Counted from the first letter of the stretch, positions 16,561 to 25,431 are shown. The stretch: DNA of 64,000 bases from Bartonella grahamii subsp. shimonis (GCF_036327415.1 NZ_CP123961.1:868001-932000), one strand, 5' to 3'. Numbers and translations: made by a program. The notes: a model not told the origin generated them from the letters alone.

Positions 16561-17778
16561 TTACCTCCTGGCAGGGTTGGGTGTTATATGATCAGCCTGC
16601 CAAAGAAATGGAAGCGTTATTGCGATAGCCACCAATAGTAGTCCAGCGATAAAGGCGGCAGCAAATTGCAATGATATAAAAGAACCAAGGACGCCGACCA
16701 AAAAGCTTCCGACTGGCATTCCAGCATAACCGATCACCCGAAAAGCAGAATTAGCTCGCCCGAGAAGTTGCTTTGGTGTGAGGCGCTGCCTGAAGGCGGT
16801 AACACCAATAAACCATAAGCTTGCTCCAACGCCAGCGATAAAGGTGACGCCCCATACGACGACAGCACTTTTTGAAAAGGCTGGAATCAGCAGCAAGACA
16901 ACCGTTCCTAAACCGTCAGTGAGAACAGCTAGGCGCACCGGTGCATAGCGTATACGCGGCGCAAATAGGGCACCTGCCATTGTACCAAGCGCGTAGGCTG
17001 CAAACATCACGCCATATTGGCTGCTATGTAGGCCCAGATACCGATCGTCGGTAACGAAGAAGATGAACGAGGTTAGGAATGCTCCAAATACCACCGATAG
17101 AAAGAATGTGAGTAATGTAAGGGAGGTAAGATGCCGATTTGAAAAAATAAAACGAAAGCCGGCAATGATATAACGGAAAGAGATATTTTCTTTATCAGGT
17201 GTTGGCGATGTCGGAACAGCACGGCGAGCGGTAAAAATCAATGTGATAAAAAGCAGGATTAACAGGCCAAGAAATAGCAGTGTGCTATGCGCTAAAATGC
17301 TGCTTGTTATAACAGGGGCAAGAAAATATGAGACCCCGAAATCTAAAAACAAGACAATTGAGTAGAAGGTCATCAATCGCTCTCCCTCCATGATAAGTGG
17401 TGGAATCGTCATTATATAAGCTTCGGCAGAAACGACGATGAATCCAGCAATGGTTGCATAGAAGAAAATTTGTTCGGCTGGAGCAATCTGTATCATGAGC
17501 AGTACGAACAGTACAATATGCAGTAGCATGAAGATGAGGAGAGCCGAGGTGGCAAGTTTTATTTTGTCGCAGCGATCAAGTAAAGTGCCTGCAAGGATGC
17601 CGAAAATTGGCCACGCTAATGAGAAGAGACCTTGCGCCCAACTTACTCCGACTACGCCATATCCAGATTGTCTTGCTAATAGCGGGATGGCAGTGTGCAA
17701 AGCACCGCTGAGTAAGGCGAGCAGACTAACGGTTAGGCAAAAATAGCGTATGTTCTTATTGGCAAAAAGCGTGAACAT
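16561..17778 (-). CDS. MFS exporter in operon with a radical SAM enzyme
   Basis: A 405-residue MFS protein with twelve membrane segments, resembling the EntS/MFS_3 type of drug or siderophore exporters (GTLLDRCDKIKLATSALLIF after helix 2, LGTMAGALFAPRIR in the second half). ATG 17778 has aaggag 6 nt upstream; an in-frame ATG at 17823 would overlap the radical SAM gene. It starts 10 nt after that gene's stop, so the two form one operon. The operon seems richer in G+C than its surroundings, suggesting horizontal arrival. It probably exports whatever the radical SAM enzyme makes. Confidence 0.85.
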   Translation of the reverse strand: MFTLFANKNIRYFCLTVSLLALLSGALHTAIPLLARQSGYGVVGVSWAQGLFSLAWPIFGILAGTLLDRCDKIKLATSALLIFMLLHIVLFVLLMIQIAPAEQIFFYATIAGFIVVSAEAYIMTIPPLIMEGERLMTFYSIVLFLDFGVSYFLAPVITSSILAHSTLLFLGLLILLFITLIFTARRAVPTSPTPDKENISFRYIIAGFRFIFSNRHLTSLTLLTFFLSVVFGAFLTSFIFFVTDDRYLGLHSSQYGVMFAAYALGTMAGALFAPRIRYAPVRLAVLTDGLGTVVLLLIPAFSKSAVVVWGVTFIAGVGASLWFIGVTAFRQRLTPKQLLGRANSAFRVIGYAGMPVGSFLVGVLGSFISLQFAAAFIAGLLLVAIAITLPFLWQADHITPNPARR

Positions 17779-17788
17779 TCTTTTCTCC

Positions 17789-19210
17789 TTAAGATGCCAC
17801 ACAGGTTTCCGCTGGTCCATCAAGTACGGCGGTTGTATTCAGCATGTTTGCGACATAGCCGTCCAAGATATTCCTATCTTCCTGAGGTAGAAGAAAATAC
17901 ATAAGGTTGGAATACCATTGCCAACCACGCTGAGTCAGCTGGAGATCGTTATCACTTTCTGCGATGAGACCTGCGCCTATAAGCTGTTGTAGGTTATTGT
18001 ATACAAAAGAGGGGAGTGCGGTCCAGTCAATTCTTTCTTTTTGGACATAGCCGTTATAAGGTAGCCGCATACACAAAGCCTTGGAGGCTTGTTGCTCCGC
18101 TGATACCCAATTGTAGTATACTTTGGATTTGCCTTTAAGTTGTATGTCGGTAATGTATCCGCTTCTACTGGGATTGGCTCGTGTGACGAGTGAGCCGAGA
18201 AGCGACATTGCTGACGCCCCGAAGCCAACCACATAATCGTCATGATAATCATGCAAATATTTGTGATAGCGGAAATAATTAGCTGAACTCGTTTTAGCGA
18301 GCGTTAGAGGAGTGTTATTGGCAATTTTGATATAGGAATGTCCATTACACGGCGCATAGCCGCAGCTGCGCATAACGATGTCGCTAAATAAGCGAAGCAT
18401 CTGTCGATGTTGTAGGCTGGATGGCTTTAGCCCTTTTTGTGTGTAAGACTTATGCAGTTGCGACGTGATAGCCAGATTGTTGATTGCATAGAGGTTGATG
18501 GTTTCAGGATGAAGCTCGCTGGCTTGCTTCAAATCGTATAATAGTTCTTCAGTTTGCTGGCTGTGCATGCCATATAGTAGGTCGAAACCGACATGTCCAA
18601 TGATCTCTTGTGACCAAGCCACGGTATTGTTGATTTGTTCACGTGTTGAGGTGAGGTTAAACAATGATCGGAAACGCTCAATGAAACTCTGTATACCGAA
18701 GCTGATCCGGTTAACGCCGATCTCACGGGCAGCATAAAGTTTATCACGTGTGACGCTCTTCGGTTCGCTTTTCAGTGTAAACTCGGTTAAGGAAGAAAGC
18801 TCAAATTCGGCATGCAATACTTTTCCGATGTGTCGGATATTATCTGCGGACAAAAGCGACGGTGTGCCGCCCCCTATATAGATGCTGCGGATGGGCCCTC
18901 TAAGCGAGCGAATGAAATTTCCTTTGGTTCTGATCTCTGTGGTAAGCGCTGACATATAAGATTCGATTTGCTTAACGTGCTTGTAGGCCCCTTTCTGAAA
19001 GGGACAGAAGGAACAGATGGTTTCGCAAAAGGGAATATGCAAATAAAGAGAAATGGTACGCGCTTGTGGAATCTGCTTACTTTGCGCTAGTTTATTAAAG
19101 TCTAGGTAATCGTAAAATTCATTTGAAATAGTGCGAAATAGCGGATATATGAAGCTGTAAATCGGCTTGAGTTGATCGAACTTTTCAAAAGGATGATCCA
19201 CGAGTTGCAT
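17789..19210 (-). CDS. HemN/HemW-like radical SAM protein
   Basis: A 473-residue radical SAM enzyme of the coproporphyrinogen-oxidase-like group. LYLHIPFCETICSFCPFQK holds the CxxxCxxC cluster motif (Cys62, Cys66, Cys69). IYIGGGTPSLL (110-120) binds SAM, RISFGIQSF is near 168-176, GFDLLYGM follows, and a winged-helix-like C-terminus reads NNLQQLIGAGLIAESDNDLQ. Relatives include HemN, HemW, the haem-degrading ChuW/HutW and class C methylases of peptide antibiotics. The layout before the cluster (about 60 residues) is closest to ChuW/HutW or class C methylases, but I cannot choose. gggggagg lies 6 nt before the ATG. Upstream is a seven-codon ORF under a palindromic promoter, downstream an MFS exporter. 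Either peptide modification or haem chemistry is possible. Confidence 0.8.
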   Translation of the reverse strand: MQLVDHPFEKFDQLKPIYSFIYPLFRTISNEFYDYLDFNKLAQSKQIPQARTISLYLHIPFCETICSFCPFQKGAYKHVKQIESYMSALTTEIRTKGNFIRSLRGPIRSIYIGGGTPSLLSADNIRHIGKVLHAEFELSSLTEFTLKSEPKSVTRDKLYAAREIGVNRISFGIQSFIERFRSLFNLTSTREQINNTVAWSQEIIGHVGFDLLYGMHSQQTEELLYDLKQASELHPETINLYAINNLAITSQLHKSYTQKGLKPSSLQHRQMLRLFSDIVMRSCGYAPCNGHSYIKIANNTPLTLAKTSSANYFRYHKYLHDYHDDYVVGFGASAMSLLGSLVTRANPSRSGYITDIQLKGKSKVYYNWVSAEQQASKALCMRLPYNGYVQKERIDWTALPSFVYNNLQQLIGAGLIAESDNDLQLTQRGWQWYSNLMYFLLPQEDRNILDGYVANMLNTTAVLDGPAETCVAS

Positions 19211-19284
19211 AGCTTACCTCCCCCAACTTCTTAACTTGCACTATATTATTGACGGGCGACTGATTATCCTATCACCCGAGTGTA

Positions 19285-19308
19285 TTACCAAAGATTTTCA
19301 CGGAACAT
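19285..19308 (-). CDS. Seven-codon ORF MFRENLW with perfect ribosome-binding site
   Basis: On the minus strand AAAAGGAGG, spaced 7 nt, precedes ATG 19308; the reading is MFRENLW then TAA. It lies 20 nt downstream of a promoter-like palindrome and 74 nt upstream of the radical SAM gene in the same direction. A Shine-Dalgarno this good in front of a tiny ORF is unlikely by chance. It could be a peptide substrate for the radical SAM enzyme, comparable in size to the heptapeptide MccA, exported by the MFS pump. It could also be a leader peptide that controls the operon by attenuation. It lacks the C-terminal Asn of MccA. No gene finder would report it. Confidence 0.55.
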   Translation of the reverse strand: MFRENLW

Positions 19309-19328
19309 AATGAATCCTCCTTTTGTAG

Positions 19329-19355
19329 AAGTTATATGTATTATACATATAACTT
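19329..19355 (-). promoter_or_regulatory. 12-3-12 perfect palindrome containing the -10 box
   Basis: AAGTTATATGTA and TACATATAACTT flank TAA (minus-strand reading). The centre forms TATAAT, placing a consensus -10 box exactly in the dyad; no good -35 lies 17 nt upstream. This is the usual geometry of a repressor operator over a promoter driving the heptapeptide / radical SAM / MFS operon. The regulator is not identifiable here. It is followed by a ribosome-binding site rather than a T tract, which argues against a terminator. Confidence 0.65.
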
Positions 19356-19519
19356 ATCATACGAACGGGCTAGCTTGTTTAAGAGGCAATGTAAAAATAA
19401 AAATATAAAAGAACTTTCTCTTGCAGCCTTATGGTCTGATATTGTAATTGGTATCCTGTTTTACGTGGTCGGGCTATGAATGCCTAGGGCGAGAAAAAGC
19501 AGGTATTTTAATGGACGTG

Positions 19520-20169
19520 CGGGGCATCATTGTTATGTTGCTGGGACTTTGGATTTGCGTCTGGTCATGAAATATCATTAGCGCAAAAAGATGGTTTTAA
19601 AGGTAGGTATATATTTTTAATATCCCTGTAAAACTATCGAGAAGAGATAGAATTATCTATTAGAAAACATATAAATGTCCAGTGTGATAATATTATTGAA
19701 TTACATGACATCACCGCTCTTGCCCGCTATTTTGACATATTGCCTAAAATCTCATTGAGATTGTGCCATGTACTGGCAAACGGGGATAGATCGCGTTTTG
19801 GGATGACAGCGGCGGAGTTACATGCCGCATTATCTTTGCTAGAATCCAATAAGATTAGGCTTAATGGGGTGCCTTTGCATGTGGGCTCTAATTTGAATTC
19901 GACTGAGTTAATAGTATCCACCTTAAACTAAGGTTGGAAAGGATATTTACGCATTGAAGGATCAGATAAGTTTTATCAGTCTAGGCAAGGGATATCCGAC
20001 TTCCACAGCGTTCTGCGGTGCCGTGACGGTCAATGACGAACACCCTCGTAAAATTTATGAGGCATTGTCACAATTGGGTTGTGATTTACATAAGCTTACG
20101 GTAATTATCAAACTTGGGCGTATTATATCTAAAGATTATGGTTATTTTTTTCAAATATTAGCTCTATAA
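19520..20169 (+). pseudogene. PLP-dependent fold-III decarboxylase remnant
   Basis: Across several frames the sequence follows the diaminopimelate/ornithine decarboxylase pattern: FGFASGHEISLAQKDGFKGR near 19550 (GxGFDvASxxEl), ELHDITALARYFDILPKISL, then SRFGMTAAEL, GVPLHVGSNLNS (GLhfHvGSq), and KLGRIISKDYGYFF (EPGR..v..aGy) at 20108-20149. The PLP-lysine segment upstream is missing and stops interrupt it. The MccE N-terminal domain of microcin C operons belongs to this fold and acts with MccD, and a methyltransferase remnant follows here too. It may equally be an unrelated amino-acid decarboxylase. Confidence 0.6.
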
Positions 20170-20281
20170 AAGAGCAGAATGGTACGAACTTAATTACAAT
20201 CTGCACAGTAACTAGATCATAAGTCAAAGTATGTGAAAGCAACTGATACAAAAAAGATTTTACGATGGTGGAAGATCAAGG

Positions 20282-20649
20282 ATGAAGGATTTTAGTTCAA
20301 AGGAAATTGATATCATTGTGTTCTCATATCCTGATTTTTGGGATTTTTAGATATAAATAACACACCTCCTAGTGGGCTGGAGACTATCAAATATTGGATC
20401 ACACATGACGCAATTAGCAAAAAATCTTATCTATTGGATTTAGCGTGCTCTACTGAATTCCCAGCTCTAAATATTGTGTGCAAAGTACAATGTCAAGCGG
20501 TGGGAGTTGATATAAGTGCAGAGTCTGTAGCATCCGCTCAGAACAAGGTTGATAGCTCTGTTATGCAGGGGATGGTTAAGTTTCATGTCGGAAATGCTAA
20601 ACGTATGTCTTATCCTGAAAATACATTTATGCATATTACGGCGGGGTGA
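20282..20649 (+). pseudogene. SAM-dependent methyltransferase-like remnant
   Basis: ATG 20282 reads MKDFSSKEIDIIVFSYPDFW and stops; a one-base shift joins the frame from about 20338. That frame has SYLLDLACSTEFPALN (degenerate motif I, DLACSTGFxxLN), GVDISAESVASAQNKV (motif II) and VKFHVGNAKRMSYPENTF (motif III), then stops at 20647-20649 where a full domain would go on. The second half is lost. Just after a PLP-decarboxylase remnant it recalls the MccD/MccE pair, which builds the aminopropyl group on microcin C. That link is inference. Confidence 0.55.
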
Positions 20650-20775
20650 GTGTTTGTAAGCACTAGCTGTAAAGGCTACTTACCCTAGGTTGTTTACTTC
20701 TATGTGGATAACAGTAAAGTTTGCAAAACTTGCTTCATATTGAAAGAAAAGTTCCTTTTCTTTCAATTAAGCATT
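20646..20775 (+). repeat. Dispersed repeat R1, copy 2
   Basis: Begins at the stop of the methyltransferase remnant (gtgagtgtttgtaagcacta) and follows the sequence after the MATE gene at 11657-11803, with small gaps. Both contain TTCTATG.GATAACA and a later TTCCTTT/TGCCTTT block. Confidence 0.5.
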
Positions 20776-20898
20776 GTTACAGCCAAAAGGAAATTAAATA
20801 TCTCGCCTTTATGATTCTTGCCAATGTTTGCTTATGTCTGATTATTTGAATCGGAATTAGGTTACGGTCCACTATAGTATTTCTTGCTGTTTTATATA

Positions 20899-20937
20899 AG
20901 GAGAAGGTTCGCACCGATGTATTGCGTGCAATATCAA
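20899..20937 (+). repeat. Dispersed repeat R2, copy 3
   Basis: ggagaaggttcgcaccgatg followed by TATTGCGTGCAATATCAA; matches the copies at 7031 and 9954. It lies 170 bp before the puuA-like gene. The whole interval 20650-21105 contains only R1, R2 and AT-rich sequence. Confidence 0.6.
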
Positions 20938-21105
20938 TTTTTTCACTATGGTTGATAGGATAGCTTGTTGAGCATAAGGTTCTTTTACCTTGATGGATCT
21001 TGTAGTATTCTTTAAAAATATCAGTTGAGGAATTTTTTTCGTGTCGTTTATGCAGGGGCTGATACAATAAGAATAGGGCTTGATTATTTTTAAAGTTGGT
21101 ATGTT

Positions 21106-22533
21106 ATGGCTGTAAAAAATGGTAAACAAACGAAAAGTAAGAATTTTAAACCTATTTCTCGTTTTCTCAAAAGTTTACGTGGTGTACACAATTGGGAACA
21201 GGTCTCACAATGGCTTGCTTTCCGTAAGGTAGAGGATATTGAATGTATTACACCCGATCAAGCAGGGGTACCACGGGGCAAGATGATGCTTTCTAAAAAA
21301 TTTACATCAGAAACATCATTGGCATTGCCTTCAGCAGTTTTTATGGCAACAATTTCAGGGGATTATCCGGAAGATGGTCATGGTTTTGAATATCCTAAAG
21401 CAGATGGTGATTTACGCCTTGAGCCTGATCTTTCTACGTTAAGCATTGTTCCATGGGAAGATGCTCCTACGGCACAGGTGATTTGTGATCTTGTGTATCA
21501 AAATGGTCAGGTTGTGGATTACACACCACGCAATGTTTTACGAACGGTGGTCCATCTTTATACAAAAATGGGTTTAAGCCCTGTTGTTTCACCAGAAATT
21601 GAGTTTTATTTGGTACAAAAAAATCCCGATCCTGATTATCCATTAGTTCCACCGGTTGGTCGTTCTGGGCGTTCAATTGGTGGTGGACAGGGGTATTCCA
21701 TTGCTGGTGTTAATGAATTTGATGATTTGATTGATGATATTTACCAATTTTCAGAGGCACAAGGATTGGAAATTGATACCCTCATTCATGAAGAAGGAGC
21801 AGGTCAGTTTGAAATTAATTTACGTCATGGTGATCCTATTGAATTAGCGGATCAAGTTTTTATGTTTAAACGAACAATTCGTGAAGCAGCTCTAAAACAT
21901 AATATGTATGCAACTTTTATGGCAAAACCCATTCAAGGGCAGCCGGGTTCTGCTATGCATATTCACCAATCGGTTGTTGATAAGAAAACCGGTATGAATA
22001 TTTTTACACAGGAAAATGGTGAAGAAAGTATCTGTTTTCGCCATTTTATTGGTGGATTGCAAAAACATATGCCAGGGGTACTCGTGATGCTTGCGCCTTA
22101 TGTGAATTCTTATCGACGTCTTGTTCCTGATAATTCGGCGCCCGTTAATTTGCGATGGGGATATGATAATCGTACGACAGCTTTTCGTGTTCCCCGTTCT
22201 GCTCCTCAAGCGCGGCGTGTTGAGAATAGACTTCCTTCATCAGATGCGAATCCTTATTTAGCCTTAGCAGCTTCTTTAGCGTGTGGTCTCATTGGTTTGC
22301 AACAAAAAATTGAGCCGGATGAGCCTGCTACAAATAATGTAAACGCTGATAATATTGAGTTACCGCGTGGACTCATTGAGGCCGTCAATTTGTTTGAACA
22401 AGATACAGCAATACATGCTATTTTAGGGGATGTGTTTGTCAGTACTTATGCTGCAATTAAACGACAAGAGTTTGAAACTTTTATGGAAGTCATTAGTCCA
22501 TGGGAGCGTGAATATCTCCTGCTGAATGTTTAG
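21106..22533 (+). CDS. puuA: Glutamine-synthetase family ligase, PuuA-like
   Basis: A 475-residue member of the glutamine synthetase superfamily, of the gamma-glutamylputrescine synthetase branch: ATP-dependent coupling of glutamate to an amine. Catalytic blocks include VSPEIEFYLV (metal-binding Glu), EEGAGQFEINLRHGDPI, KPIQGQPGSAMHIHQS and YDNRTTAFRVPRSAPQARRV; DANPYLALAASLACGL closes the fold. No adenylylation-site Tyr region of GlnA is seen. An FAD oxidase of the PuuB kind follows 5 nt later, which supports putrescine rather than ammonia as acceptor. Start ATG 21106 has only a weak ribosome-binding site. This is the first intact core gene after the island. Confidence 0.82.
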   Translation: MAVKNGKQTKSKNFKPISRFLKSLRGVHNWEQVSQWLAFRKVEDIECITPDQAGVPRGKMMLSKKFTSETSLALPSAVFMATISGDYPEDGHGFEYPKADGDLRLEPDLSTLSIVPWEDAPTAQVICDLVYQNGQVVDYTPRNVLRTVVHLYTKMGLSPVVSPEIEFYLVQKNPDPDYPLVPPVGRSGRSIGGGQGYSIAGVNEFDDLIDDIYQFSEAQGLEIDTLIHEEGAGQFEINLRHGDPIELADQVFMFKRTIREAALKHNMYATFMAKPIQGQPGSAMHIHQSVVDKKTGMNIFTQENGEESICFRHFIGGLQKHMPGVLVMLAPYVNSYRRLVPDNSAPVNLRWGYDNRTTAFRVPRSAPQARRVENRLPSSDANPYLALAASLACGLIGLQQKIEPDEPATNNVNADNIELPRGLIEAVNLFEQDTAIHAILGDVFVSTYAAIKRQEFETFMEVISPWEREYLLLNV

Positions 22534-22538
22534 ATTTT

Positions 22539-23828
22539 ATGACGATGATTGATGATAATCCAATTTCTCCAGGGGTTTCTTGGTATGAAGATACTTTAAG
22601 AGAACGTCCCTCTTATCCTTCTTTTTGTGAAAACAGACAGTGTGATGTGGTCATTATTGGAGGCGGATTTACGGGTCTTTCGGCTGCTTATCACTTAGCC
22701 AAGTCTGGAGTAGATGTTATTTTATTAGAAGCATCACGTTTTGGTGATGGTGCTTCAGGGCGCAATGGTGGACAGCTGGGAACAGGACAACGGCAATGGG
22801 TAGAAACATTAGAAAAAAAGTATGGTTTTGAGCGAAGTAAGGCTCTGTTTGATTTAGCAGAAGAAGCTAAAAGAGATATTTTATCTTTATGCGCGATGCC
22901 TAATTGTCCGTGTGATTTGATAAGAGGACAGCTTTCTGTAACGCATAAAAGGCGTGAGCTTCTCTCTTATCAACGGCATATTGAGGTGATGGAGCGTTAT
23001 GGCTATCACGCACTTACTTTTATGGATAGGGCTGAAACATCTAGACGACTTGGATCGTCTTTTTATTGTGGTGGTATTTATGATGCGGATACCGGCCATA
23101 TAAATCCCTTAAAATTGATTATTGGGTTGGCAAAAAAAGCTAAAGATACTGGTGCTAAGCTTTATGAAAAGTCACAAGTAACGACCGTAAGGCGCAAGGG
23201 AGCCTATTGGAAAGTGATAACAGAAAAAGGCAGTGTAACAGCAGAGCATGTTTTACTTGCAACAAATGGGTATAAACTTGGTCTTGAGCGTTTTGTTGAA
23301 AAAAATATTGTTTCTATTCGCTCTTATATTGGAGCAACGGACCCATTACCAAAGCATAGTTCAATTCTCAAGGGGGGGGAAGCGGTCGATGATTCTCGTT
23401 TTATGGTTCGTTATTTTCGCAAAAGCATTGATAATCGTTTATTATTTGGTGGCGTAGAAAGTTATAATAATAAGTATCCTGTAAATTTAGATGAACGTAT
23501 AAAACGGCAAATTGCTGAGATTTACCCTCAATTACACTCTATCAATTTAAGCCATCATTGGGGAGCAACGGTTGCTATCACAGTTGAGCGCATGCCTTAT
23601 GTTCGACAACTTTTTTCAAAGATGACTTATTGTGGCGGCTATTCAGGGCATGGTGTTATGCTGGCTCCGTTCATGGGAAAATTATACGCAGAATGGTTGA
23701 CTGGAAAATATGAACGTTTTTCCTATTTCCAGGACTTAAAGATTTCATGCTTTCCTGGGGGAAGAGCTTTGCGTTATCCGCTTATATTTTTAGCAATGCG
23801 TTGGTTTTCTTTAATGGATCGCCTTTAA
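22539..23828 (+). CDS. puuB: FAD-dependent oxidoreductase, PuuB-like
   Basis: A 429-residue DAO-family flavoprotein that would oxidise gamma-glutamylputrescine, releasing H2O2 and the aldehyde. The N-terminal Rossmann motif IIGGGFTGLSAAYHLA lies near residues 36-51, followed by GASGRNGGQLGTGQR, typical of this subgroup. VLLATNGYKLG closes the FAD domain, and YCGGYSGHGVMLAPFMGKLYAEW is the C-terminal flavin-binding block. It forms an operon with the PuuA-like ligase. ATG 22539 or ATG 22545 may start it. A G7 run near 23371 stays in frame. Confidence 0.82.
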   Translation: MTMIDDNPISPGVSWYEDTLRERPSYPSFCENRQCDVVIIGGGFTGLSAAYHLAKSGVDVILLEASRFGDGASGRNGGQLGTGQRQWVETLEKKYGFERSKALFDLAEEAKRDILSLCAMPNCPCDLIRGQLSVTHKRRELLSYQRHIEVMERYGYHALTFMDRAETSRRLGSSFYCGGIYDADTGHINPLKLIIGLAKKAKDTGAKLYEKSQVTTVRRKGAYWKVITEKGSVTAEHVLLATNGYKLGLERFVEKNIVSIRSYIGATDPLPKHSSILKGGEAVDDSRFMVRYFRKSIDNRLLFGGVESYNNKYPVNLDERIKRQIAEIYPQLHSINLSHHWGATVAITVERMPYVRQLFSKMTYCGGYSGHGVMLAPFMGKLYAEWLTGKYERFSYFQDLKISCFPGGRALRYPLIFLAMRWFSLMDRL

Positions 23829-23948
23829 TGGAAACATTGCTTGAAATGAAGAAAATTAATGGCTTATTTAGTATCTGTCTGCTTTAATGATGGAAGCTTT
23901 TATAAGTGATATGGGATTTCATAATCGAATAGAAAAATAAACAAGTTC

Positions 23949-25421
23949 ATGGTGCGTAAAATTATTCCAGTTTCTTCCTTTGATTGTATTGTTTTTGGTG
24001 GCAATGGTGATCTGGCGTCGCGCAAGCTTTTGCCGGCTTTGTATCATTGTCAGTGTGCTGGTCAATTCAGTGAGCCAACACGTATTATTGGAGTTTCGCG
24101 CACTTCTTTAAGTCATGAAGAATATCAAAATTTTGTCCGCATTTCTTTAGAAAAATATATCCATCCAAACGATCTCAATTCAACTGAACTCTATCGTTTT
24201 CTTGCACGTTTAAGCTATGTTTCTGTTGATGTTTCCTCAAATCGAGGGTGGGAGGATTTAGCTCTCCTTCTGTCACAAGATTCAGCGGATATTCGAGCTT
24301 TTTATTTGGCTGTTGGTTCGTCACTTTTTGCTGATATTGCAATGAAGTTGGGAAAAAATGAGTTGGTGACACCACAAACACGGATTATCATTGAAAAACC
24401 AATTGGTTGCGATGTAAAAACAGCTGTTTCACTTAATGATGCATTTGCAAGCGCCTTTAATGAAGAGCAGATCTTTCGTATTGATCATTATCTTGGGAAG
24501 GAAACTGTTCAAAATTTAATGGCATTGCGGTTTGTTAATACACTTTATGAACCGCTATGGAATTCCAATTATATTGATCATGTTCAGATAACCGTTGCTG
24601 AATCTCTAGGGTTAGAGGGGCGTACAGAATATTATGAAAGCACTGGTGCTTTACGCGATATGGTTCAAAACCATATGCTACAATTACTTTGTTTGGTTGC
24701 GATGGAAATACCATTTACCAACAGTGCTAATGCTGTGCGCGATGAAAAACTTAAAATTTTACATTCTTTAACACCGCTTGATGTACATAATGTAGGGCAG
24801 CATACTGTACGTGGGCAGTATCTTTCTGGTCTATCAAATGGTATATTTGTAGAGTCTTATTTTGATGATCTGGGAAGAGTGAGTAAGAGTGAAACATTTG
24901 TCGCGCTTAAGGTTAAGATTGATAACTGGCGTTGGGCTAATACGCCTTTTTATTTACGAACAGGTAAGCGCATGTTTACGCGAATGTCTGAAATTGTTGT
25001 GGTTTTTAAACCTATTCCTCATAATATCTTTAATGTGGATTTAGATGAAATTTTTTCTAATCGGCTTGTTATTCGTCTCCAACCTGATGAAGGTGTAAAA
25101 CAATGGTTGATGATTAAGGATCCAAGTTATGGCGGTATGCGGTTTCGTCATATTCCATTAGACATGAGTTTTTCTTCCGCATTTTCTGAACGTAATCCGG
25201 ATGCTTATGAACGTTTATTAATGGATGTTATTCGTGGAGATCAAACACTGTTTATGCGTCGTGATGAAGTTGAGGCTGCATGGCGTTGGATTGATCCAAT
25301 CATTGAGGGATGGGAAGCAATAAAACAGCCGTTTCACAGTTATAACGCTGGTACGTGGGGGCCACCTGCTTCAACCATTCTCATGGAACGTGATGGGCGT
25401 ATATGGAACAATTTAGTTTAG
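23949..25421 (+). CDS. zwf: Glucose-6-phosphate 1-dehydrogenase
   Basis: Oxidises glucose 6-phosphate to 6-phosphogluconolactone with NADP+. The 490-residue length is normal. FGGNGDLASRKLLPALY (residues 16-32) is the NADP-binding motif; IEKPIG (148-153) and RIDHYLGKE (177-185) are the substrate and catalytic signatures. It is the first gene of zwf-pgl-edd, with pgl 10 nt downstream. Together they feed the Entner-Doudoroff route, or the oxidative pentose phosphate route if gnd exists elsewhere. Confidence 0.97.
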   Translation: MVRKIIPVSSFDCIVFGGNGDLASRKLLPALYHCQCAGQFSEPTRIIGVSRTSLSHEEYQNFVRISLEKYIHPNDLNSTELYRFLARLSYVSVDVSSNRGWEDLALLLSQDSADIRAFYLAVGSSLFADIAMKLGKNELVTPQTRIIIEKPIGCDVKTAVSLNDAFASAFNEEQIFRIDHYLGKETVQNLMALRFVNTLYEPLWNSNYIDHVQITVAESLGLEGRTEYYESTGALRDMVQNHMLQLLCLVAMEIPFTNSANAVRDEKLKILHSLTPLDVHNVGQHTVRGQYLSGLSNGIFVESYFDDLGRVSKSETFVALKVKIDNWRWANTPFYLRTGKRMFTRMSEIVVVFKPIPHNIFNVDLDEIFSNRLVIRLQPDEGVKQWLMIKDPSYGGMRFRHIPLDMSFSSAFSERNPDAYERLLMDVIRGDQTLFMRRDEVEAAWRWIDPIIEGWEAIKQPFHSYNAGTWGPPASTILMERDGRIWNNLV

Positions 25422-25431
25422 AGCAATAAGT

